Of a stretch of 64,000 bases of DNA, positions 57,848-64,000 are shown piece by piece. A program made the position numbers and the translations under genes. Source of the stretch: Nocardioides halotolerans DSM 19273 (GTDB taxonomy: Bacteria; Actinomycetota; Actinomycetes; Propionibacteriales; Nocardioidaceae); assembly GCF_000422805.1 (NCBI RefSeq), contig NZ_AUGT01000024.1:1-64000 (forward strand). Direction: 5' to 3'. The notes below the pieces were generated by a model, which was not told the origin of the DNA, searched no databases, and was given only the letters and a program-made list of their open reading frames with translations. How positions within the stretch are numbered: the stretch's first letter is position 1; each line of letters starts with the position of its first letter.

Positions 57848-59466
57848 GCCCGGCCCAGCTTCTTCATCAGCCGCAGGTTGGCGGTCATCACCTTGGCGTA
57901 TGTCGCATCGGACATGCCGAGCATCGGCGCGAACCTGATCAGCCGCTGGGTCGCGACCGACTGCGACTCGGTGTAGCGGTGGATGCCCTCGCTGCCCTGG
58001 CGCCGGCCCATCCCCGACTCGCGCATGCCGCCCATCGGGCTGTCGATCGAGGCGAACGTCGCGCCGAAGGCCTCGTTGATGTTGACCGTGCCGCACTTGA
58101 CGTAGCGCGCGATCGCCCGCGCCCGGGCGCCGTCCCGGCTGTAGATCGAGGCGTTGAGGCCGTACTGGCCGGCGTTCGCCCGCGCCACGGCGTCCGCCTC
58201 GTCGTGGAAGCGGTAGAGCGCGATGACCGGGCCGAACGTCTCGTCGCCGAAGCAGGTCATGTCGGGCGTGACGCCCTCGAGGATCGTGGGCTCGTAGAAG
58301 TAGGGGCCGAGGTCGGGGCGCGCCCTGCCGCCGGTGAGCACCCGCGCGCCCTTGGCGACGGCGTCGTCGACGTGACGGACGACGGTGTCGAGCTGGGCCT
58401 GGGAGATGAGCGAGCCCATGTCGACGCCCCAGTCGAGGCTGGCCCCGAGCGTCATCGCCTCGGTGCGGGCCACGAACCGCTCGACGAACCGGTCGTAGAC
58501 CTGGTCGGCGACGAACATCCGCTCCATCGACACGCACAACTGGCCGGCGTTGGAGAACGACGCCCGCACGGCGCCCTCGGCGGCCTTCTCGAGGTCGGCG
58601 TCGCGGAGGACCAGGATGGGGTTCTTGCCGCCGAGCTCGAGCGAGCAGCCGATCAGCCGCTCCGCGCAGCCCTTCGCGATCAGCTTGCCGGTCGCGGTCG
58701 AGCCGGTGAAGCAGATGTAGTCGGCGCGGCTGATCATCTCGGGCCCGATGTCGGCGCCGGGGCCGGCGACCACCGTCCAGAGGTCAGCCGGGAAGCCCGC
58801 CTCCTCCATCAGCTGAGCGCCGAGCAGCGCGGAGAGCATGGTCTGCGCGTCGGGCTTGGCGACGACGGCGTTGCCGGCCAGCAGTGCGGGCAGCCCGTCG
58901 CAGAGCGCCATCGTGAACGGGTAGTTCCACGGCGAGATGATCCCGACCACGCCCTTGGGGACGCGGTTGACCTCGACCCGGGTGAGGCCCGGGACCACCC
59001 CGAGCTTGCGCTGGGTGTCGAGGTGCTGGTGCGCGGTGCGGGCGTAGTAGCGGGCGGTGAGCGCCACGTGCAGCGGCTCGTCGAAGGCGTGCTTGCGGGC
59101 CTTGCCCGACTCCAGCACGATCATGTCGATGATCTCGTCCTGGCGGTCGAGGATGAGGTCGTGCAGCCGCAGGAGGCACGCGGCCCGGTCGTCGAGGCTG
59201 ACCCGGCTCCACGCCTGCTGCGCCTTCCGCGCCCGGGCGAACGCCTGCGCCACGTCGTCGGCGCTCGACTGCGGCACGTGCGCCAGCGGCGCGCCGTTGA
59301 GCGGACTCCGCACCTCGACGGTCTCCCCCGTGGTGGCCAGCAGCCGCCGCGTGAGGCTCTCGGCGTACTCCGGCTCGAGGGCGTACGACGCCGTCGCGTC
59401 GTGCTCGGGGTCGCGCGGCCCCTCGACCAGCGGACCGCCGGCGGGACTCGGGTTCCGGTCGCTCAT
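57844..59466 (-). CDS. Aldehyde / succinic-semialdehyde dehydrogenase (GabD2-like)
   Basis: A 540-aa NAD(P)-dependent aldehyde dehydrogenase. Conserved residues are N181 in SPWNYPF, K204 in VVAKPD, E277 in CSLELGGKNP and nucleophile C311 in NAGQLCVS. The long N-terminal extension and overall pattern resemble mycobacterial GabD2 succinic-semialdehyde dehydrogenases, so that substrate is likely but unproven. First gene of a two-gene operon with the ChoD-like oxidase. A TTGACA motif about 50-80 nt upstream on the minus strand may be its -35 box. Confidence 0.88.
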   Translation of the reverse strand: MSDRNPSPAGGPLVEGPRDPEHDATASYALEPEYAESLTRRLLATTGETVEVRSPLNGAPLAHVPQSSADDVAQAFARARKAQQAWSRVSLDDRAACLLRLHDLILDRQDEIIDMIVLESGKARKHAFDEPLHVALTARYYARTAHQHLDTQRKLGVVPGLTRVEVNRVPKGVVGIISPWNYPFTMALCDGLPALLAGNAVVAKPDAQTMLSALLGAQLMEEAGFPADLWTVVAGPGADIGPEMISRADYICFTGSTATGKLIAKGCAERLIGCSLELGGKNPILVLRDADLEKAAEGAVRASFSNAGQLCVSMERMFVADQVYDRFVERFVARTEAMTLGASLDWGVDMGSLISQAQLDTVVRHVDDAVAKGARVLTGGRARPDLGPYFYEPTILEGVTPDMTCFGDETFGPVIALYRFHDEADAVARANAGQYGLNASIYSRDGARARAIARYVKCGTVNINEAFGATFASIDSPMGGMRESGMGRRQGSEGIHRYTESQSVATQRLIRFAPMLGMSDATYAKVMTANLRLMKKLGRA

Positions 59467-59570
59467 ACCGGTGAGCCTAGGCCGTCGTGACGTGCGCCAC
59501 TACCCGTGAGTAGCCTCTGTGGTGCTTTACACATCGGATTGTCGTGTCAAGCGGGTGGCGCCGGGGGCCG
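59467..59570. other. Upstream region of the dehydrogenase-oxidase operon
   Basis: Contains a minus-strand TTGACA near 59550 and an inverted repeat CTAC...GTAG near 59500; no gene. Confidence 0.3.
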
Positions 59571-59637
59571 GTTTCACCGGGTACCCGGTGAAACTGCCGC
59601 TGACCGCAAGGAACTCCATCGGGGCAGCGTCAGTTTC
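59571..59637. repeat. Palindromic REP-like element, copy 2 (inverted)
   Basis: The same 24-bp palindrome as at 56096 (59571-59594), followed by the hairpin arms GAAACTGCCGCT (59590-59601) and AGCGTCAGTTTC (59626-59637, one mismatch). Its orientation is reversed relative to copy 1, so the two copies bracket the dehydrogenase-oxidase pair. Confidence 0.85.
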
Positions 59638-59687
59638 TTGGGGGCAGTCCCCGGCTGACGCACGGCGGTCCGGCCACCGGCGCGCCG

Positions 59688-60010
59688 GCGGTCAGCAGGC
59701 AACCTGCAGCCGACCGCACGAGCCTGGTGAAGGTTGTTGGCTGACCGCTGCCCTGGCCGCCGGTCAAGGCGGCGGTCGGCAGGCAACCGGCAACCGATCG
59801 CCTCGGCCCGTGAAGGTTGCTGGCTGACCGCTGCCCTGGCCGCCGACCACGCCAGCGGTCAGCAGGCAACCCGCACTCGCCCCACCAGCCCGGTCAAGGT
59901 TGCGGGCTGACCGCTGCCCAGCCCACCGACCACGCCAGCGGTCAGCAGGCAACCCGCAGCGGACCCACCAGCCCCGTCAAGGTTGCTGGCTGACCGCTCC
60001 GCAGCCCGCC
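59688..60010. repeat. 83-bp tandem repeat, four units
   Basis: GCGGTCAGCAGGCAACC (one GGTCGG variant) begins at 59688, 59772, 59855 and 59938, giving periods of 84, 83 and 83 bp. Each unit contains GGTTGCTGGCTGACCGCTGC, an inverted counterpart (15 of 17 matches), so each can fold into a stem. Spacer parts vary more than the arms. The block lies 3' of the aldehyde dehydrogenase at 60049, and the family recurs at 1-155 next to sucD. Confidence 0.88.
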
Positions 60011-60048
60011 ACCACCCCGACAGCCGACCGTCTCCGCTCGGACGTCGC

Positions 60049-61506
60049 TCACCCCGCGGGCGCCTCGGTGTAGATCGACTTCAGCTCGGTGTACTGCGCC
60101 AGACCCTCGGGGCCGAACTCGCGACCGATGCCCGAGGACTTGTAGCCACCGAACGGCGCGGCGAAGTCCATCGTGTAGGTGTTGACGCCGTAGGTGCCGG
60201 CGCGGACGCGGCGGGCCACGTCGAGACCGGCCTCCTTGTCGGACGTCCAGACCGTGCCGGCCAGGCCGTAGTCGGACTCGTTGGCGATGCGCACCGCGTC
60301 GTCGACGTCGTCGTACGGGATCACCGAGAGCACCGGCCCGAAGATCTCCTCCTGCGCGATGCGCATCCGGTTGTCGACGTCGGCGAACACCGTGGGGCGG
60401 ACGTACCACCCGGAGGACAGCCCGTCGGGCATGCCGTTGCCGCCGATGGCGACGCGGGCGCCCTCCTCCTGGCCGAGCGCGATGTACTTCTCGACCCGCT
60501 CCTGCTGGCGCTGCGCCACGAGCGGGCCGATCTCGGTGGCCGGGTCGGCCGGGTCGCCGACCGGCATCGACGCGACGGTCTCGACCAGCGCGTCGACCAC
60601 GGCGTCGTAGTTGGCGCGCGAGGCGAGGATCCGCGTCTGGGCGACGCAGGCCTGGCCGGAGTTCATCAGCGCGGTGAACCGCAGCCCCGCCATCGTGGCC
60701 GCCAGGTCGGCGTCGTCGAGCACGATCGCGGCCGACTTGCCGCCCAGCTCGAGGGAGACCCGCTTGAGCTGCTCGCCGCAGACCGCGGCGATCCGGCGCC
60801 CGGCGGCGGTCGAGCCGGTGAACGCCACCTTGTCGACGCCCGGGTGCGCGACCAGGTGCTCGCCGACCTCGCGCCCGCCGGCGACGATGTTGACGACGCC
60901 GGCCGGCACGCCCGCCTCGGTGAGCAGCTCGGCGAGCAGGTAGCCGTCGAGCGGCGTCTCCGGCGCAGGCTTCACGACGACCGTGCAGCCGGCCAGGATG
61001 GCCGGGACGAGCTTGGACATGATCGTGAACTGGGGGACGTTCCACGGCGGGATCGCGGCGACCACGCCGACCGGCTCGCGGCGTACGACGACCGGCGAGC
61101 CGAGCACACCGGCCCGCTCCTCCTCCCACGAGAACTCGCGGGCGATGCCGAGGAACGCCTCGATCTGCATCCACGGCGCGGGCGACTGCGCGAGGTTCGA
61201 GAACGACGTCGGCGACCCCATCTCGAGGGTGATCAGGTCGGCCATCTCGGCGAGCCTGCCGGCGTAGAGCCCCGAGAAGGCCTGCACGACGTCGATCCGC
61301 TCCTGCGGCGTCAGCCGCGGCCAGGGCCCCTCGTCGAACGCGCGGCGGGCGGCGGCCACCGCGGCGTCGATGTCGCCCGGGCTGCCCTCCGGCACCCGCG
61401 CGACCACCTGCTCCGAGTGCGGGCTGACCACCTCGAGCACGGCGGTCGAGGCCGGCGCGGCCCAGCCTCCGTCGATGAAGAGCGCGTCGCGGTCGTGGTC
61501 GGTCAT
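60049..61506 (-). CDS. Aldehyde dehydrogenase
   Basis: A 485-aa NAD(P)-dependent aldehyde dehydrogenase with N156 (PPWNVPQ), K179 (VVVKPA), E253 (VSLELGGKS) and nucleophile C287 (NSGQACVAQ). FSGLYAGRLAEM and FAAPFGGYKSSGIGREFG are typical of general long-chain or aromatic aldehyde dehydrogenases. It is the last gene of an operon with an unknown protein and a phosphotransferase whose promoter carries a KstR-like site, so a steroid- or lipid-derived aldehyde is a fair guess. A 31-nt gap separates it from the preceding gene. Confidence 0.92.
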   Translation of the reverse strand: MTDHDRDALFIDGGWAAPASTAVLEVVSPHSEQVVARVPEGSPGDIDAAVAAARRAFDEGPWPRLTPQERIDVVQAFSGLYAGRLAEMADLITLEMGSPTSFSNLAQSPAPWMQIEAFLGIAREFSWEEERAGVLGSPVVVRREPVGVVAAIPPWNVPQFTIMSKLVPAILAGCTVVVKPAPETPLDGYLLAELLTEAGVPAGVVNIVAGGREVGEHLVAHPGVDKVAFTGSTAAGRRIAAVCGEQLKRVSLELGGKSAAIVLDDADLAATMAGLRFTALMNSGQACVAQTRILASRANYDAVVDALVETVASMPVGDPADPATEIGPLVAQRQQERVEKYIALGQEEGARVAIGGNGMPDGLSSGWYVRPTVFADVDNRMRIAQEEIFGPVLSVIPYDDVDDAVRIANESDYGLAGTVWTSDKEAGLDVARRVRAGTYGVNTYTMDFAAPFGGYKSSGIGREFGPEGLAQYTELKSIYTEAPAG

Positions 61507-61537
61507 GTCGGTGCTCCTGGTCGGCGGTCGTGGGCGC

Positions 61538-62656
61538 TCATGGCGCGTGGATGAACCAGTCGGTGAACCCGGTGGGCTCGTGCAGCCCGAGGACGCCGTG
61601 CTCGTAGAGGCCCCAGCCCTCGATCGGGTCGCGGCCCTCCTCGCGCCACACGGCGCGGCCGACGCTGTCGGTGAGGCCGAACGGCACCCGGCCGACGACG
61701 GCCGGGTCGGTCAGGTCGTAGGTGACGCGCTCGGTGAACCCCGGACCCTTCCACTGCCCGTGGCCCCAGTCGGAGTCGCCGCCGTAGCCGCCGCCGACGT
61801 GGATCGGCACCGCGAGCAGCGACTCCACCTCGATCGTCACCGGCGTGCCGTCGGGGAGGGTGCAGTCGATGACACCGCTCTTCGGCGTCCGCGTGCCGGA
61901 GACGTACGTCGTCCGGATGCGCGGCCAGCCGAGCTGCTCGACGCGGCCGTCCTTGAAGATCCGGGTGCAGTCGTTGAGGAGGCGGTAGCCGTCGGCCTCC
62001 TCCTGGATGATCAGGCAGATGCCGAAGTCGTCGAAGGCGACCGGCACGTAGAGCCACCACATCCCGCCCCACGCCGGGTCGGCGGGACGGCCGGGGGGCT
62101 CGGACTCGCCCGACGGGCGGATGCCCCACGACCGGTCGCGCGAGCCGACCCAGCGGTCCGGGGTCACGGCGATCTCCTCGCCGTCGATCGAGATCGTGCC
62201 CTCCCACGAGCCGCACTGCGCGAACCGCTGCGCGTCGAGGACCTTGCGCAGCGTGCCGGTCCGCATGACGTGCGGCGCCTCCTGAACGACCGGGAACAGC
62301 CCGCGCCAGTGGAGGTCCATGGCGATGCCCTCGGTCTCCTCGAGGACGACGCGGAGCTCTTCGAGCGGCTTGACGACCTCGACCCGGTAGCCGCCGACGC
62401 GCTGGTCGAGGCGGTCGTGGTCGAGCGCGTCGCCGAGGTGCACGGCGGTCTGCTCGTCACCGCGGCGGACGAGGACGAAGGCGTCCTTGGTGCCGAGGTT
62501 CGGGTAGTAGCCCATCCCGGTGATGAGGAACAGGTCGCCGGTCCGGTCGTGGGCGTTGAGGTAGCACCGGTCGTAGAAGTTGCGGTCGCTGCTGCCGACG
62601 TCGGCGATCGGCTGCGGGAGCTGGTGGACGGGGTACTCGTCCATCCCCGTGATCAC
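61538..62656 (-). CDS. Conserved protein of unknown function
   Basis: A 372-aa protein from GTG 62656 (GTGA overlap with the phosphotransferase stop); an ATG at 62644 is the alternative. It is soluble and beta-rich, with many Trp/Gly residues (DRSWGIRPSGESEPP, GGMWWLYVPVAFDDFGICLI, WGHGQWKGPGF). This recalls the lipocalin-like double-barrel fold of CrtC/AttH proteins, a tentative resemblance. The N-terminus DEYPVHQLPQPIADVGSSDR seems a distinctive signature. Coupling to the phosphotransferase suggests the two act on the same compound. No signal peptide seen. Confidence 0.7.
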   Translation of the reverse strand: MITGMDEYPVHQLPQPIADVGSSDRNFYDRCYLNAHDRTGDLFLITGMGYYPNLGTKDAFVLVRRGDEQTAVHLGDALDHDRLDQRVGGYRVEVVKPLEELRVVLEETEGIAMDLHWRGLFPVVQEAPHVMRTGTLRKVLDAQRFAQCGSWEGTISIDGEEIAVTPDRWVGSRDRSWGIRPSGESEPPGRPADPAWGGMWWLYVPVAFDDFGICLIIQEEADGYRLLNDCTRIFKDGRVEQLGWPRIRTTYVSGTRTPKSGVIDCTLPDGTPVTIEVESLLAVPIHVGGGYGGDSDWGHGQWKGPGFTERVTYDLTDPAVVGRVPFGLTDSVGRAVWREEGRDPIEGWGLYEHGVLGLHEPTGFTDWFIHAP

Positions 62657-63804
62657 TGGAGGCCGACCTCGGCGCAGTAGCGCTCGACGAGCGGCTTGCA
62701 GTGGAAGAGCGTCTCGACGTCGTCGGGCTTCTCGATCTCGCCGAACCGCACCTGCCGGGCGCCGGTGCGCATGAAGACGATGCACCAGGCCGTGGCGTTG
62801 TAGAGGTGGTACCAGGTCAGGTCTCCCAGGTGCACACCGGTGAGGTCGGCGTACGTCGCCAGCACGTCGTCCTCGCGCAGGAAGTGGGGCATGCCCGGCA
62901 GCTCGAACATCGTCGCGATCGACTCGAAGACCTGGTGGGCGAAGACCATCCACGACACGTCGAGCGCGCGGGATCCGATCGTCGCCATCTCCCAGTCGAG
63001 CACCGCGACGGGCGCGAAGTCGCGGTACATCATGTTGCCGATCCGGGCGTCGCCCCAGCTCAGCACGGTGTCGCCGGGGTCGGCCGGCTGGTTCGCCTCG
63101 AGCCAGTCGAGGAGCTTCTCGACCAGCGGCGACCGACCGAGGTCGGGAACGGCGAAGTCGTACCACGCCCGCCGGGCCGCGAGGTTGCGCTCCATCGGGG
63201 TGCCGCTCGCCGCCGCGCCGGAGAGGTGGCGCCCGGGGTCGAGGTAGGAGAACGTCGACGCCGCGTCGGGGATCGCGTGCAGCCCCGCCAGCACGGCGAC
63301 CGAGCTGTCCTGGAGCCGCTGCTGCTCCTCGCGCGAGGCGTCGAAGAGCCAGTTGTCGCCGAAGGTGTAGGGCATCACGTCCGGCGGGACGATGCCCTCG
63401 ATGCGGTCCATGAGGAAGAACGGCGTGCCGAGCACGGCACCGGTCGGCTCCATGAACCCGACCGCCGGCACCGGCACGTCGGTGTGCGCACCGACGTGGG
63501 CGATGGCGTCGTACTGCTCCCGGAGGTCGTAGCTCGGGAAGACCGGCACGTCCGCGGCCGACGGCGCCACGCGCGCGACGTAGTGCCCCTCGCGCGGCCG
63601 GCCGTCCTCGGTCCACGTCGCGTCGAGCACCAGGGTCTCCGACGACATCCCGTTGGCGTCGATGCCGCTGAGCAGCGTGACCTGGGGGTCGGCGCCCTCG
63701 GGCAGCAGCCCGGCCAGCCACCCCTCGAGCAGACCCGGCACCGTGCTGGCGTCGCGACTGGTGCGCTGCATCTTCAGGTCGGTCGGTGGCGGCGCCTGGG
63801 TCAC
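62653..63804 (-). CDS. Phosphotransferase-family (APH-like kinase) protein
   Basis: A 383-aa protein-kinase-fold enzyme. The start is GTG 63804 (MTQAPPPTDLKMQRTSRDAS) with GGGAGGG just upstream; the first in-frame ATG (63873) lies inside the -35 box. The catalytic segment is VLSWGDARIGNMMYRDF (Asp/Asn pair), followed by VAVLDWEMATIGSRALD, the metal-binding DWE motif. Relatives named aminoglycoside phosphotransferase or acyl-CoA dehydrogenase-associated phosphotransferase accompany lipid catabolism. First gene of a three-gene operon, with a KstR-type operator in its promoter. Confidence 0.88.
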   Translation of the reverse strand: MTQAPPPTDLKMQRTSRDASTVPGLLEGWLAGLLPEGADPQVTLLSGIDANGMSSETLVLDATWTEDGRPREGHYVARVAPSAADVPVFPSYDLREQYDAIAHVGAHTDVPVPAVGFMEPTGAVLGTPFFLMDRIEGIVPPDVMPYTFGDNWLFDASREEQQRLQDSSVAVLAGLHAIPDAASTFSYLDPGRHLSGAAASGTPMERNLAARRAWYDFAVPDLGRSPLVEKLLDWLEANQPADPGDTVLSWGDARIGNMMYRDFAPVAVLDWEMATIGSRALDVSWMVFAHQVFESIATMFELPGMPHFLREDDVLATYADLTGVHLGDLTWYHLYNATAWCIVFMRTGARQVRFGEIEKPDDVETLFHCKPLVERYCAEVGLQ

Positions 63805-63851
63805 GGGCCCTCCCTCGGTGACGCGGCGGAAGTTGACACGCGTCAGAATTG

Positions 63852-63865
63852 TGGAACGTGTTCTA
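63852..63865. promoter_or_regulatory. KstR-like operator in divergent promoter
   Basis: TGGAACGTGTTCTA fits the KstR consensus TNNAACNNGTTNNA at all fixed positions. On the minus strand it lies just after TTGACA (63873-63868), between the -35 and a weak -10 (AATTCT, 63850-63845) of the phosphotransferase operon, an ideal repression site. A second inverted repeat TGAC-ACGC-GTCA (63834-63845) overlaps the transcription-start area. Confidence 0.65.
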
Positions 63866-63872
63866 GTTGTCA

Positions 63873-64000
63873 ATGAGCCAGGAGGTCGCGAGGAACGAGC
63901 GAGCTCCGTCGGCGAAGCAGGTCGAGCAAGCTCCGCGACCGAGGAACGAGGTCGCGACGGGCGGCGAGACCAGGGCAGCAGCCTGCGAGGACCGGGCAGG
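63873..64000 (+). other. Window end: repeat-like sequence, possible partial ORF
   Basis: An open frame from ATG 63873 (MSQEVARNERAPSAKQVEQA) runs off the window, and a plus-strand TTGACA (63833-63838) faces it. The composition (GGTCGCGAGGAACGAGC, CGACCGAGGAACGAGGTCGC) is that of the repetitive charged tails seen after other genes here (for example 18200-18300), so it may be non-coding. Not decidable without the next bases. Confidence 0.25.

Noticed and set aside
63805..63873. Upstream ATG (63873) as start of the phosphotransferase
   Set aside because: It overlaps the -35 box and KstR-like site; GTG 63804 has a good ribosome-binding site.
1..64000. tRNA, rRNA, tmRNA or RNase P genes
   Set aside because: No sequence with the conserved T-loop or rRNA/RNase P signatures was noticed when reading the gaps on both strands; a covariance-model scan was not possible.

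Overview
This is a very GC-rich window with strong G/C bias at third codon positions, frequent GTG starts, many ATGA/GTGA stop-start overlaps and many -10 boxes placed so that transcripts would be leaderless. Gene content (FO synthase, F420-dependent oxidoreductases, NADPH:F420 reductase, UdgX-type glycosylase, PspC sensor kinase, DUF5709, ChoD-like oxidase, a KstR-type operator) and the dispersed short palindromic repeats point to an actinobacterium, most likely Nocardioides or a close relative. The genus call is inference. No rRNA, tRNA or CRISPR array was seen.

Layout. 0-8.9 kb: succinyl-CoA synthetase (sucCD, minus strand), a small B12-fold protein, a secreted M23 peptidase, PcrA helicase, and an amino-acid permease with a TetR gene divergent from a cupin gene. 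9.5-13.1 kb: a PspC-domain histidine kinase and LuxR-type regulator divergent from a PspC/LiaF-like membrane protein. 13.1-18.3 kb: YbaK-type deacylase, a lipoprotein, and a heterodimeric ABC exporter with one degenerate ATP site. 18.3-29.7 kb: F420 and lipid genes: F420 reductase, surface acyltransferase, an operon of F420 oxidoreductase, DUF2236 oxygenase and acyl-CoA dehydrogenase, an MMPL transporter and fbiC. 29.8-34.7 kb: a CUT2-type sugar ABC importer with a divergent ROK repressor. 34.7-41.3 kb: housekeeping and accessory genes (DUF5709, a 47-aa membrane peptide, UdgX, F420 oxidoreductase, a frameshifted asparagine-synthase-like gene, RTX-like protein, sulfotransferase) with three copies of a roughly 155-bp MITE-like element. 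41.5-45.6 kb: amino-acid exporter, guaA, secreted nuclease-fold protein, VOC protein.

45.7-55.5 kb is a nine-gene one-strand cluster: TetR, MaoC-SCP2 fusion, alpha/beta-hydrolase-SnoaL fusion, a complete sugar-type ABC importer (binding protein, double ATPase, permease), SnoaL, CoA ligase and thiolase. The gene set predicts import of an unknown, probably glycosidic or polyhydroxylated, compound followed by CoA activation and thiolytic cleavage. It is the best candidate here for an undescribed pathway.

56.1-63.8 kb (minus strand) holds a ChoD-like flavin oxidase plus succinic-semialdehyde-type dehydrogenase, flanked by inverted copies of a palindromic element. It also holds a phosphotransferase / unknown / aldehyde dehydrogenase operon preceded by a sequence that fits the KstR consensus (TNNAACNNGTTNNA), which suggests sterol-related regulation. 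Several repeat families (an 83-bp tandem family at both ends of the window, a 31-bp tandem, long imperfect hairpins, and a palindrome inserted in frame in fbiC) fill the non-coding space.
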